Source of the DNA: Streptomyces globisporus
Lineage (GTDB): Bacteria > Actinomycetota > Actinomycetes > Streptomycetales > Streptomycetaceae
NCBI GenBank assembly: GCA_014649555.1
Contig: BMTG01000003.1
Span: 434,001-498,000, forward strand
Direction of reading: 5' to 3'
Length of the DNA: 64,000 nucleotides
Each line of letters begins with the position of its first letter. Within the stretch, counting starts at the first letter, position 1. The translations under genes and the position numbers were made by a program. The notes under the pieces were generated by a model. It was not told where the DNA came from. It saw only the letters and a program-made list of their open reading frames with translations, and ran no database searches. This document shows, in pieces, positions 25,846 through 33,975 of this stretch.

Positions 25846-26073
25846 TCAGGCGGACAGGACGGAGTCGTCCTCGGGGCGGGCGCCGGGCAACCGGTGGCGG
25901 GCGGCGACCAGTGCGCTGTCCACGTCCCTCGTGCCGGTCGACACGCACAGCGTGTACGCCACGTCGTCCATGCGCTGCCTGGCCTCCTGGCCGCCGTTCT
26001 CCGCGTGCAGCACGCGCAGGGCCTCGTACTGCTCGACCAGATTGCGCAGCACAGTGGGGTGGGCCATCAGCAT
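25846..26073 (-). CDS. DUF5133-family small protein
   Basis: A 75-residue protein starting MLMAHPTVLRNLVEQYEALR, read from ATG 26073 with an AAGGA site. It is mostly helical, with a single cysteine (YTLCVSTGTRD) and an acidic tail. The start motif and length match DUF5133 proteins of streptomycetes, which have no known function. It is the first gene after a sigma-B-like promoter and leads the ligase/DJ-1 operon, making it a probable general-stress protein. Confidence 0.72.
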   Translation of the reverse strand: MLMAHPTVLRNLVEQYEALRVLHAENGGQEARQRMDDVAYTLCVSTGTRDVDSALVAARHRLPGARPEDDSVLSA

Positions 26074-26156
26074 GCGGGGATCCTTCCGCGGGGTCGGTCG
26101 GGTGATGTCGCGACCGAGTGGGGGCGACATGGTGCCCGGGTGGGGCATCGCCCCGG

Positions 26157-26181
26157 GTACCCGCGCCCAGGCCGGTCACAC
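26157..26181 (-). promoter_or_regulatory. Sigma-B-like promoter of the DUF5133 operon
   Basis: Minus strand reads GTGT-N15-GGGTAC, an exact fit to the Streptomyces sigma-B consensus GNNT-N14-16-GGGTA(C/T). It is 84 bases upstream of the DUF5133 start. The 26074-26427 gap contains this and a second, outward-facing promoter and no gene. Confidence 0.65.
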
Positions 26182-26344
26182 TCCGCGGACGGCGCTCCCA
26201 CCGCCGACTCGCGCGGCACGTGCCGGATCGGTGGCCCGGAGCTCCCAATATGGCCGGACCACACGGGCCGCGCATCTTCTCACCTGCCCCGGAGCTTGGC
26301 GGGTGCGGCCGCGCCCCCGTGTCCCCCGCCTCATCGGGTCGGGT

Positions 26345-26369
26345 GACTGCTTCGCCCGGCAGCGGGTAC
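26345..26369 (+). promoter_or_regulatory. Sigma-B-like promoter of the small acidic protein gene
   Basis: Plus strand reads GACT-N15-GGGTAC, again matching GNNT-N14-16-GGGTA(C/T). The following gene starts 58 bases downstream at 26428. It diverges from the promoter at 26157-26181. Confidence 0.62.
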
Positions 26370-26427
26370 CCACCTGGGCGCATCACTCTTCCCCGGGCGC
26401 TCCGGGGCCGTACGGAAGGAAGCTCTC

Positions 26428-26676
26428 ATGACCGACCGCAGGCCGGAAGGCACCGCCTACACCGGGGCTTCCGGCAGCCCGCCCCCCGTGCCGGCGGACA
26501 TGCCGGACCAGCAGAACCAGGAGGGCGAGGACGCCCTCGACATACCGGTGCCGGACCGGGTGGCCCGCCAGAGCGACGGGCCCGAGCTGGACGAAGCGGG
26601 CGCCGGCCGGAACGAGCCACGCAACGCGGGTGCGCACCCCGAGGAGCACCCCGTCCCGGACGAGGCGACGGGCTGA
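26428..26676 (+). CDS. Small acidic, disordered stress-associated protein
   Basis: An 82-residue hydrophilic protein rich in Pro, Glu, Asp, Gly and Ala, with no cysteine and no hydrophobic core; it is likely intrinsically disordered. ATG 26428 has a GGAAGGAAG site and a sigma-B-like promoter upstream, and a strong bidirectional hairpin follows. I do not recognise the family. Composition and control suggest a hydrophilin-like protectant made under osmotic or envelope stress; this is inference. Confidence 0.65.
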   Translation: MTDRRPEGTAYTGASGSPPPVPADMPDQQNQEGEDALDIPVPDRVARQSDGPELDEAGAGRNEPRNAGAHPEEHPVPDEATG

Positions 26677-26701
26677 CCCGCCGCCTCCGCCCCGCACGAC
26701 A

Positions 26702-26742
26702 TGCCGGTGCCCCAGCCCTTCCGAAGGGCTGGGGCACCGGCA
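26702..26742. terminator. Bidirectional terminator hairpin
   Basis: A perfect 19-base stem (26702-26720 with 26724-26742) with a CCG loop lies between two convergent small genes and should end both transcripts. Confidence 0.8.
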
Positions 26743-26753
26743 ATTCCGTGGGT

Positions 26754-26882
26754 TCAGTGGTGTCCGCGCGCGCTGCTCGACGCCCCGCCGAACAGGCGGG
26801 CCAGCGCCCGGAAGGGCAACGTGACCACGGTGGCGATAGCTCCTCCGATGGAGCGAAGCACGTCCGCGATGGCCTTCAGCAT
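26754..26882 (-). CDS. 42-residue amphipathic small protein (LPFR-containing)
   Basis: ATG 26882 follows GGAGGGCAGATCC. The product, beginning MLKAIADVLRSIGGAIATVV and continuing LPFRALARLFGGAS, has one hydrophobic/amphipathic helix and a basic second half. I believe similar LPFR-containing short proteins are conserved in streptomycetes, without known function. A sigma-B-like promoter lies 63-87 bases upstream, so it is probably a membrane-associated general-stress peptide. It is easily missed by gene callers because of its size. Confidence 0.68.
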   Translation of the reverse strand: MLKAIADVLRSIGGAIATVVTLPFRALARLFGGASSSARGHH

Positions 26883-26944
26883 GGATCTGCCCTCCGTTCT
26901 CGCTCCCAGAGGTTTCCAGGGGCGTTGGGTTCGCGAGCCACCGC

Positions 26945-26969
26945 GTACCCGCACAGCGGCACCCCAATC
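26945..26969 (-). promoter_or_regulatory. Sigma-B-like promoter of the 42-residue protein gene
   Basis: Minus strand reads GATT-N15-GGGTAC, a third exact match to GNNT-N14-16-GGGTA(C/T) within 0.8 kb, located 63 bases upstream of the ATG at 26882. Confidence 0.65.
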
Positions 26970-26991
26970 CACCGGCTCACGGCCCACAACG

Positions 26992-27030
26992 CCTGGAGCC
27001 CCGGAGCGCGTCGCGCTCCGGGGCTCCAGG
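26992..27030 (-). terminator. Terminator hairpin of the cold-shock gene
   Basis: A perfect 18-base stem (26992-27009 with 27013-27030) and a GTC loop begin 16 bases past the cold-shock stop. It insulates that gene from the sigma-B promoter just downstream. Confidence 0.8.
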
Positions 27031-27045
27031 GTCGGTCAACCCGGA

Positions 27046-27399
<354 letters not shown>

Positions 27400-27482
27400 T
27401 CACTCCTCACCAGAGAGCAACGCCAATTTGGTGTCGATCCTCTTCATGGTGACCGGTCCGCGCCCTGCCGTTCAGAATCCGG

Positions 27483-27860
27483 TCAGGCCCTGTCGGTACC
27501 CCTGGCGACGTTCCGCGCCCACAGGACCAGCGGCACCTGGACGGGCAGGCGGGCCCAGGCCGCAACCTGCTGCGGCCCGGGCCGCTGGCGCCAGTCGAGG
27601 GCCATCTGCACATTGGCCGGAAATACCCCGACGAAGAGACCCGCGGTCATGCGGGCGGCAGCTGCCCGGGTCCGGGGGTGGGCGAGACCCGCGGCCAGGG
27701 CGAGTTCGACCACGCCGCTGCCGTAGGTCCAGGCACGCGGCGCTCCGGGCAGGATCCGGGGCACCATGGAATCAAAGGCCTTCGGTACGGCGAAGTGGAG
27801 CACGGCCGCCCCGCCCACGAACCCGGCGAGCAGGACGGCGGAACGCTTCTGGCGGGACAT
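27483..27860 (-). CDS. DoxX-family membrane protein
   Basis: A 125-residue protein with four predicted helices. ATG 27860 follows GAAGGAGAAGC. The DoxX-like pattern is seen in LLAGFVGGAAVLHFAVPKAF, the YGSGVVELALAAGL helix and FPANVQMALDW. DoxX proteins are small integral-membrane proteins linked to redox or thiol stress in actinobacteria. A clean TetR-type operator overlaps its promoter region, so it is probably an independently regulated gene rather than the end of the GTPase operon. Confidence 0.85.
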   Translation of the reverse strand: MSRQKRSAVLLAGFVGGAAVLHFAVPKAFDSMVPRILPGAPRAWTYGSGVVELALAAGLAHPRTRAAAARMTAGLFVGVFPANVQMALDWRQRPGPQQVAAWARLPVQVPLVLWARNVARGTDRA

Positions 27861-27881
27861 GCTTCTCCTTCGACCACGGAA

Positions 27882-27897
27882 CTTACTTGCGAGTAAG
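27882..27897. promoter_or_regulatory. TetR-type operator upstream of doxX-like gene
   Basis: CTTACT-TGCG-AGTAAG is a perfect dyad resembling TTACT/AGTAA sites bound by several actinobacterial TetR repressors. It lies 22-37 bases before the DoxX ATG. No TetR gene is adjacent, so the repressor is encoded elsewhere. Confidence 0.55.
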
Positions 27898-27926
27898 CTA
27901 CGGGCATCCCGCGCTTCGCGCACCCC

Positions 27927-28244
27927 TCAGAACACCAGCAGCCGCCAGAGCAGCAGCAGTCCGACCGTGGAGACGAGGAGCCCTGTGGCCAGGGCCAGCG
28001 CGCCCCGGCGTACGTTGTCGGGCTGAAAGCCGCCGAGCACGCTGAAGCACAGCCGCGCCCCGTGACCCAGGAACAGCGCACCGCACAGAGTGACGGCGAC
28101 CCCGACGGCGATGGCGTCCCACTGGCTCTCGAACGCCCTCTGGTACGGCCCTGGCTCCCGCGTGGCCAGGACGTATCCGCCCGAGGTGAACAGGGCGGCG
28201 GGGAAGGCCACCAGGCCGAAGAGGACGGTCAGGCGTCGGATCAC
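27927..28244 (-). CDS. Small integral-membrane protein of the GTPase operon
   Basis: A 105-residue protein with three predicted helices (about residues 5-25, 45-65 and 80-104), and no recognised family. GTG 28244 follows GGAGGGTCGCTGCG and overlaps the preceding stop (GTGA), so it is translationally coupled to the two-helix coiled-coil protein. Charged loops are few, apart from FQPDNVRRG before the last helix. With the other two genes it may form a membrane platform for the GTPase. Confidence 0.72.
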   Translation of the reverse strand: MIRRLTVLFGLVAFPAALFTSGGYVLATREPGPYQRAFESQWDAIAVGVAVTLCGALFLGHGARLCFSVLGGFQPDNVRRGALALATGLLVSTVGLLLLWRLLVF

Positions 28245-28681
28245 CGCAGCGACCCTCCTTCCACGGGAAAGCGGGAGAGACGTTCGCGAACCGACCCCTT
28301 CAGCCGCTCCTCCCACCGGTCCCGCTCGGCGACATGGGTGAACAGCTCCCGCATCCGGTTCACTTCTTCGATCATGGCGTGCTCTTCCACCGCGAACCGG
28401 CGGTTCAGCGGCCGTTCGACCAACAGCAGGAGGGCGGCGCAGGCCGCGAGCGAGAGCACCGCAATGCTCAGGCCGACGGCCAGGAGCACCCCACCGGGAC
28501 CGTCACCCGTGGCGGCGGCCAGCGCCAGCACCGCCGGGATCAGCACCGCCAGCGCGGCCGAGGCGATGCGGGGCCGGCGGACCCGCCGCCGCCGCGCGGT
28601 CAGGGCCCGGAGCACGGCCAACCGCCGTTCGGCGGCCGTCAGCATGCGCAGGAACGCTGCTCCGCCGTCGATCGCGCCCAT
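28241..28681 (-). CDS. Two-helix membrane protein with cytoplasmic helical tail, GTPase partner
   Basis: A 146-residue protein starting at ATG 28681, one base after the GTPase stop. A basic N-terminal helix (about 1-40) precedes two membrane helices (about 40-85) and then a charged C-terminal helix (ERPLNRRFAVEEHAMIEEVN onward) likely to be a coiled coil in the cytoplasm. No known domain recognised. The tight spacing suggests a complex with the upstream GTPase and the downstream small membrane protein. Confidence 0.75.
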   Translation of the reverse strand: MGAIDGGAAFLRMLTAAERRLAVLRALTARRRRVRRPRIASAALAVLIPAVLALAAATGDGPGGVLLAVGLSIAVLSLAACAALLLLVERPLNRRFAVEEHAMIEEVNRMRELFTHVAERDRWEERLKGSVRERLSRFPVEGGSLR

Positions 28682-28682
28682 G

Positions 28683-29549
28683 TCAGTCCTCGTTCCGCTG
28701 CGTGATGAGCGTCTGGAGTTCCTGGCCGAGGTGGGTGCGTAGCGCACCGATCTGTGTGTCGTCGAGCTGGGACGTCCCTGCGGGCAGCCCGGGCAGGAAC
28801 TGGTGGCGGATCAACCGTGAGGCCATCGGGAGGACGGACAGGCGCAATGACGTCTCGTTCTCCAGGTCCCGCAGGAGGGCCGCGAACGGGGACTCGCGGC
28901 GTGGGGGGCCAGGGATGTAGTGGTCTCGCGCCTCGTCGAGCCGGTCCCAGAACAGATCGGTCTTGGACACCACGACGACCAGCCAGCGCAGCCGTGTGGC
29001 CAGCTGCCCGTCGATGATCGCGTCCACCAGGAGCCGGAAGTCTGCCGCCTCCTTGCGCAGATGCCAGTCGCGGACGGCTTCCTGGTCGACGACGCCGTCG
29101 GCGGCGAGCGCGTCGTGGACGTCGCGCTGTGCGCCACGCTGCCAGATCCTGTTGTGCCCCCAGCAGACGACGTGCACGATGCCCTGAGGGGAGGCTGCGC
29201 CCCGCATCGTGTCGTGCAGAGCCCGTTCGCGCTGGGTGGACAGCTGCCCCGGGATGACGGTGACCGCGGCCCGGGTGCGGCGGCTTCCGGACCGCAGGAC
29301 CGTGGCGTGCTTCTCGATGTCCGGGCTGCGGGAGCTGTCGCCGTCGCCCGTGCGGATCGCTTGTGTCAGCGCGTCGTACAGGACGCTCTTGCCCGCCCCC
29401 GCCTCGCCGGTGACGGCGATGGGGTTGACGGAAAGACCGAGGCGTCCGTGCAGCGTGGCCGCGCCCACCGCGGCCCCCGGGCCGCCGCCGTCGACGGCGT
29501 GCCGGACGCTCTCCCACCGCGATCGAGTGTTCTCCCAGACGTCGGGCAC
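28683..29549 (-). CDS. P-loop GTPase-like protein of a three-gene membrane operon
   Basis: A 288-residue soluble protein. The P-loop is GEAGAGKS (residues 48-55). A switch-like TVIPGQLST (about 98-105) replaces the usual DxxG with PGQ, and SKTD (195-198) stands in for NKxD, giving guanine specificity. No membrane segment. It resembles the loosely defined bacterial GTPase-domain proteins rather than Era, Der or dynamin. It is coupled to two membrane proteins, so it probably cycles on the inner face of the membrane. Process unknown. Confidence 0.75.
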   Translation of the reverse strand: MPDVWENTRSRWESVRHAVDGGGPGAAVGAATLHGRLGLSVNPIAVTGEAGAGKSVLYDALTQAIRTGDGDSSRSPDIEKHATVLRSGSRRTRAAVTVIPGQLSTQRERALHDTMRGAASPQGIVHVVCWGHNRIWQRGAQRDVHDALAADGVVDQEAVRDWHLRKEAADFRLLVDAIIDGQLATRLRWLVVVVSKTDLFWDRLDEARDHYIPGPPRRESPFAALLRDLENETSLRLSVLPMASRLIRHQFLPGLPAGTSQLDDTQIGALRTHLGQELQTLITQRNED

Positions 29550-29650
29550 GCGCGCAACTCCCCCGGGTAGGCCGATGGGGAGATGCTAGCGATCAACTGA
29601 AGTCGACACACAGGGACTTGCGGAACCGAGGGCGGCCGGAACCGAGGCTG

Positions 29651-30049
29651 CTACTGGATGAACCGGGGCAGCCAGCGCGCCTGGTAGTCGGGGTGGCCCG
29701 CGTACTCGGCGGCGAGCTGCCGTACGGCGAAGCCGAGCCCCACCGCACGGCCGGAGCGGAAGTCCTCGGCCGGGCGGTCGGTGTCCAGGTCGGCCACTTC
29801 CTCGTACTCGCCGAGCATGACGCGGTTCGTCTCGATGCGCTCCAGGGTTCGGGCGGGGTTCTGAAGCGCGATGTGCTGGTCGAAGCCCCGGCCCCGCACC
29901 GTGAACGCCACTCCGCCGGTGCGGTCGTGGACCTCGCCCGGCACGTCGGCCGGGCACCGCCATCGGTCCCCGCCGGCGGCCAGTGCGACGTGTTCCTCGT
30001 CGGCGAGCCGCGCCCGGACGAAGGCCACCATCTCTGTGTTGCCGCCCAT
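29651..30049 (-). CDS. DUF6221-family protein
   Basis: A 132-residue hydrophilic protein with the pattern MVAFVRARLADEEHVALAAG at its start and YAGHPDYQARWLP near its end, which I associate with DUF6221 proteins of streptomycetes and their phages. ATG 30049 has a GGAG site; a second ATG six codons later is possible. Function unknown. The family is often found among mobile or phage-like genes, but nothing else here suggests a mobile element. Confidence 0.72.
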   Translation of the reverse strand: MGGNTEMVAFVRARLADEEHVALAAGGDRWRCPADVPGEVHDRTGGVAFTVRGRGFDQHIALQNPARTLERIETNRVMLGEYEEVADLDTDRPAEDFRSGRAVGLGFAVRQLAAEYAGHPDYQARWLPRFIQ

Positions 30050-30144
30050 GTGGATGCCGCTCCCTTGCGCTGATGGATCTCTGCACGCGATACGGGGAGC
30101 ATTCTGGTGGACCCGACGCGGCGCGATCCACCTTCGCATCCGGT

Positions 30145-30609
30145 TCACCCCACCGTGTCCCCCGTGTTCCCCCTGTTCCCGGCTGCCTGGTCGGCCAGAA
30201 GCCTGTACAGGGGTTCGGTCTCCCGGCGGCGGTACTCCTGCACGGCCCAGCCGTTGCCGTCCGGGTCGGTGAAGTACATGAAGGTCGCCCCGTCGTCGGA
30301 GGTGTACCGCTGCGGCTCGGAGACCTCGACGCCCCGGCCGACGAGTTCGGCGTGCGCGGCGTCGATGTCGGTGACGCAGAGCTGAAGGCCGTGGTACGTG
30401 CCCGGCTGCGGGGTTCCCGTGGGGCTGGGAAGCCCGTAGGTGAGGGCGATCGAACAGCCGGATCCCGGCGGCGTCAGCTGGACCACGCGGGCGCCCGGCA
30501 TCACCTCGTCGTCGATGTCGACGTGGAAGCCGAGCTTGTCCCGGTAGAAGTCCCGGGCCCGGTCGATGTCGGTCACGGGAAGCACGATCACTTCGAGGGT
30601 CCAGTCCAT
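30145..30609 (-). CDS. VOC-family protein coupled to the efflux gene
   Basis: A 154-residue glyoxalase-fold protein: LEVIVLPVTDIDRARDFYRD at the start, LQLCVTDIDAAHAELVGRG at the second module and FTDPDGNGWAVQE near the end. It lies three bases after the DHA2 transporter stop and must be cotranscribed with it. VOC proteins beside drug-efflux genes may bind or modify the exported compound; substrate unknown. A short low-complexity tail (about 15 residues) follows the domain. Confidence 0.88.
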   Translation of the reverse strand: MDWTLEVIVLPVTDIDRARDFYRDKLGFHVDIDDEVMPGARVVQLTPPGSGCSIALTYGLPSPTGTPQPGTYHGLQLCVTDIDAAHAELVGRGVEVSEPQRYTSDDGATFMYFTDPDGNGWAVQEYRRRETEPLYRLLADQAAGNRGNTGDTVG

Positions 30610-30612
30610 GGG

Positions 30613-32292
30613 TCACAGCCCTTTCGTGGGTCGGTCGGTGTCCGGGTCCGGCCGCGGATCGTCCGGGTCGGGCGAGGGTACGTCCGGGTCGCGCCGGGTC
30701 GGGTCCGAGCCGGACGTCGGTTCGTCCGCTTCGCCGTCGCCCGCCCCCTCCGCCCCGAGCGGCGTCGCGCCGCCCTGGAGGCGGGCCAGGTCGGCGGGCC
30801 GGACCTGGATGACGAACAGGGCGACCAGGGCGGCGAGCACGGCGAAGCAGGCCGCGACGACGAAGGCGCTGGAGACACCCGAGGTGAGCACCTCGGCACC
30901 CCAGGGCGGTGGCAGCACCTCGGCCCTGCTGAGCTGCTCGTACTCGGCGGGTGACACCTCCTGGCGAATGATCCGCAGCTGTTCGGCCTGCTCGTTGCGG
31001 CTGGCCGTGCCGAACGTCGTGACCAGGATCGACAGCCCCAGCGAGCCGCCCACCTGCTGGGTGGCGTTGAGGATGCCGGAGGCGGCGCCCGCCTCCTTGG
31101 GGGCGACGCCCGAGACGGCCATCAGGGTCAGCGAGACGAACTGCATGCCCATACCGAAGCCGAACACGAGCATCGGGCCGAGGATCGAACCCAGGTAGGA
31201 GCTGTGGACGTCGGTCAGCGTCAGCCAGCCGAGGCCGATGGCCGCCAGGAGCGCGCCCACCACCATGAAGGGTTTCGGTCCCCAGCGGGGCAGCAGTTGG
31301 GAGGTCAGGCCGGCGCTGACCGCGATGACGGCACTGACCGGGAGGAAGGCGAGTCCGGCCCGCAAGGGGCTGAATTGGAGCACGTTCTGCACGAACAGGG
31401 TCAGGAAGAAGAACATCCCGAACAGCGCCGCGGCGAGGCTGAGCATCATCGCGTACGACCCGGCGCGGTTGCGGTCGCGGAACATCCACAGCGGCGTGAT
31501 GGGCTGTTTCGAGCCGCGCTCGATCATGATGAAGGCCGCAAGGAGGATCACGGCGGCCGCGAACGAGCCGAGGGTGAGCCCGTCGGTCCAGCCGTCCTCG
31601 GAGGCGCGGATGAAGCCGTAGACGAGCAGCACCATGCCGACCGTCGAGGTGAGCGCGCCGAGGACGTCGAAGTGGCCCGGATGGCGTTCGGACTCCGGGA
31701 TGAAGCGCGGGGTCGCGAAGGCGATCAGCAGGCCGATCGGGACGTTGACGAACAGGACCCAGCGCCAGTCCAGCCACTCCACCAGCATCCCGCCGGCGAG
31801 CAGTCCGATCGCGCTGCCGCCCGCCGAGACACCGGCGAACACCCCGAACGCGCGGTTGCGTTCGGGGCCTTCGCGGAAGGTGGTGGTGATCAGCGACAGG
31901 GCGGTCGGCGAGGCGATCGCGCCGCCGACGCCCTGGAGGGAGCGGGCGGCCAGCAACTGCCAGCCCTCCTGGGACAGTCCGCCGAGCAGCGAGGCGAAGA
32001 CGAAGAGGAGCACGCCGAAGATGAAGACCCTGCGGCGGCCGAGGATGTCGCCGAGGCGTCCGCCGAGGAGCAGCAGTCCGCCGAAGGTCAACGTGTACGC
32101 GTTGACGACCCAGGAAAGGTTCTCCGTGGAGAACCCCAGGTCCTTCTGCATGTGCGGCAGCGCGATGTTGACGATGGTGACGTCGAGCACCACCATCAGC
32201 TGGCACGAGGCGATGACCAGCAGCGCCAGTCCGCTCCGGTGCCGGTCGTGCGATGTGGCCGTGGGGGTGGGTGTCGCGCGGGAGCCCGTCAT
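30613..32292 (-). CDS. DHA2-family MFS drug/proton antiporter
   Basis: A 559-residue, 14-helix EmrB/QacA-type exporter. Motif C-like VLDVTIVNIALP lies in helix 1, motif A GGRLGDILGRRR between helices 2 and 3, and GVSAGGSAIGLLAGG in the central helices. A 60-residue Asp/Pro/Arg-rich cytoplasmic tail is unusual for the family. It exports hydrophobic drugs or self-made metabolites using proton exchange. The VOC gene follows immediately. No regulator is adjacent. Confidence 0.93.
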   Translation of the reverse strand: MTGSRATPTPTATSHDRHRSGLALLVIASCQLMVVLDVTIVNIALPHMQKDLGFSTENLSWVVNAYTLTFGGLLLLGGRLGDILGRRRVFIFGVLLFVFASLLGGLSQEGWQLLAARSLQGVGGAIASPTALSLITTTFREGPERNRAFGVFAGVSAGGSAIGLLAGGMLVEWLDWRWVLFVNVPIGLLIAFATPRFIPESERHPGHFDVLGALTSTVGMVLLVYGFIRASEDGWTDGLTLGSFAAAVILLAAFIMIERGSKQPITPLWMFRDRNRAGSYAMMLSLAAALFGMFFFLTLFVQNVLQFSPLRAGLAFLPVSAVIAVSAGLTSQLLPRWGPKPFMVVGALLAAIGLGWLTLTDVHSSYLGSILGPMLVFGFGMGMQFVSLTLMAVSGVAPKEAGAASGILNATQQVGGSLGLSILVTTFGTASRNEQAEQLRIIRQEVSPAEYEQLSRAEVLPPPWGAEVLTSGVSSAFVVAACFAVLAALVALFVIQVRPADLARLQGGATPLGAEGAGDGEADEPTSGSDPTRRDPDVPSPDPDDPRPDPDTDRPTKGL

Positions 32293-32421
32293 GGTGGAGT
32301 TCGTCTCTCGTGCCGGGGGCAGTGCCCGGCGTGAGCGCGGGCGATCACGCGACCGACGTTATGCCCGAAATGGGAGGGTCGCCATTCGGGCGAGCTGCCT
32401 GCCGCACACGCCACCGCGACC

Positions 32422-33438
32422 TCACTGGAGCGCGCGGACCGCGGTGCGGAAGACGGCGGGCGCCCGGTGGGCCGCGGCGACGATCAGCCGGCCCGAGGAC
32501 GGGTGGCCCGCCGCGCTCAGCAGGGCCGCGGTGAGCAGGCGGTAGCGCCGGGTGACCCGCGCCCAGTGGCGGGGATAGTCCTCGGGCCGCCCGGCGCTCA
32601 GGCAGTCGACCGCGGCCGTCGCGGTGGCGACCGCGAGGGCGATGCCCTCCCCGGTGAGGGCGTCCACGTACCCCGCGGCGTCGCCGACCAGCAGGACGCG
32701 CCCGGCCCGTCGGCCCAGCGCCCGCTGACGCAGCGGACCGGCCCCGCGTACGGGAGTGGCCCCCGGGCCGTCCGCGAGCCGGGCCGCGAGAGCGGGGAAG
32801 GCGGCCAGGTGCTGGTCGTAGGGGCGGCGGTCGCGGCTCAGGACGGCCACGCCCACCAGGCGCTCGCCGACCGGGGTCACGTACGCCTCGCCGTGCCGGG
32901 ACCAGTGCACCTCGACGTGGTCCGTCCAGGGGGCGATCGGATAGTGGCGGCGCAGCCCGTAGCGTCCGGGGCCGGGGACCGGGTGGTCGAGGCCCAGGGC
33001 GCGGCGCAGCGGCGAGTGGAGCCCGTCGGCGGCGACGAGCCAGCGTGCGGTGAGTCCGGCGGCGGTGACGGTGTGCTCGTCCTGCCGCACCTCCCCCACC
33101 CTGCGGGTGACGACGCGTACGCCGAGTGCTGCGGCCCGCTCGTGCAGAGCCGCGTGGAGTTCGGTGCGGCGGACGCCCGCGCCGGGGCCGCCCCGGAAGG
33201 CGGCTTCCGCGCTGCGCCGGCCGTCCGTGTAGCGGATGCCGCGCAGTTCGTGGCCGCTCACCCGGACGCCGAGGTCGCGCAGGGCCGCGACGCCGCCGGG
33301 CATGATGCCCTCGCCGCACGCCTTGTCGACGGGGGTGGTGCGCGGCTCGACCACCACCGCTTCCAGGCCCGCGGAGGCGGCCCGGATCGCGGCGGCGAGG
33401 CCGGCCGGGCCGCCGCCCGCGACGAGGACGTCGATCAC
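32422..33438 (-). CDS. srsC: FAD-dependent oxidoreductase of the phenolic-lipid operon (SrsC-like)
   Basis: A 338-residue geranylgeranyl-reductase/aromatic-hydroxylase-like flavoprotein. GTG 33438 overlaps the methyltransferase stop (GTGA) and starts directly with the dinucleotide fold DVLVAGGGPAGLAAAIRAAS; the second FAD motif is LLVGDAAGYVDALTGEG. In S. griseus srsABC, the flavoprotein hydroxylates alkylresorcinol ethers to quinone-forming products. Same order, same strand and same partner families support that role. The gene symbol is by analogy; a reductase role on a prenylated product is the alternative. Confidence 0.82.
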   Translation of the reverse strand: MIDVLVAGGGPAGLAAAIRAASAGLEAVVVEPRTTPVDKACGEGIMPGGVAALRDLGVRVSGHELRGIRYTDGRRSAEAAFRGGPGAGVRRTELHAALHERAAALGVRVVTRRVGEVRQDEHTVTAAGLTARWLVAADGLHSPLRRALGLDHPVPGPGRYGLRRHYPIAPWTDHVEVHWSRHGEAYVTPVGERLVGVAVLSRDRRPYDQHLAAFPALAARLADGPGATPVRGAGPLRQRALGRRAGRVLLVGDAAGYVDALTGEGIALAVATATAAVDCLSAGRPEDYPRHWARVTRRYRLLTAALLSAAGHPSSGRLIVAAAHRAPAVFRTAVRALQ

Positions 33439-33962
33439 GCCCGTGCGTCCACGGCCGGGAGGCGGGCCAGCGCCCCGTCCTCGCAGCGGATCCGTACGAC
33501 CATGAGCGCGGCGTTGAGGGCGGTGAACACCAGGGCGGTCAGCCACGCCCCGTGGACCAGGGGCAGCGCGAGGCCTTCGGCGGCGACGGCGACGTAGTTG
33601 GGGTGGCTCAGCCACCGGTAGGGGCCGCCGGTGACCCGGGGCAGGCCGGGGACGACGATGACGCGGGTGTTCCAGCGGGGGCCGAGCGTACGGATGCACC
33701 ACCAGCGCAGCGCCTGCGCGGCCACGACGACGGCGACCATCACCCAGCCGAGGACGGGCGGGAAGGGACGTTCGGCGAATCGGACTTCCGCCAGGCAGCC
33801 GGCCAGGAGCGCGGTGTGCAGCGCGACCATCGCCGGATAGTGTCCGCGGCCCGATTCGGCTCCGCCCCGGGCGAGGCTCCAGCGGGTGTTGCGGCGGGCC
33901 ACCACGAGTTCGGCGAGGCGCTCGGCGGCGACGGCGAGCACGAGGGCGGTGTACCAGGTCAT
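33435..33962 (-). CDS. srsB: Isoprenylcysteine-carboxyl-methyltransferase-family O-methyltransferase (SrsB-like)
   Basis: A 175-residue membrane enzyme with about four to five helices and the ICMT signature GPYRWLSHPNYVAVAAEGLAL near residues 112-132. ICMT-family enzymes use S-adenosylmethionine at the membrane. In srsABC this family member methylates the alkylresorcinol made by the type III PKS. It lies 13 bases after the PKS gene and overlaps the flavoprotein gene by four bases, so the three are one operon. Confidence 0.85.
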   Translation of the reverse strand: MTWYTALVLAVAAERLAELVVARRNTRWSLARGGAESGRGHYPAMVALHTALLAGCLAEVRFAERPFPPVLGWVMVAVVVAAQALRWWCIRTLGPRWNTRVIVVPGLPRVTGGPYRWLSHPNYVAVAAEGLALPLVHGAWLTALVFTALNAALMVVRIRCEDGALARLPAVDARA

Positions 33963-33975
33963 GGGCCGTTCCTTC

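Noticed and set aside
29651..30049. Phage remnant suggested by the DUF6221 gene
   Set aside because: No integrase, attachment-site repeat, structural phage gene or composition shift nearby.
29651..32206. Single 851-codon minus frame joining DUF6221 to the transporter region
   Set aside because: Its 3' part is the DUF6221 gene, but upstream it is out of frame with the VOC and transporter genes, whose motifs are in other frames.
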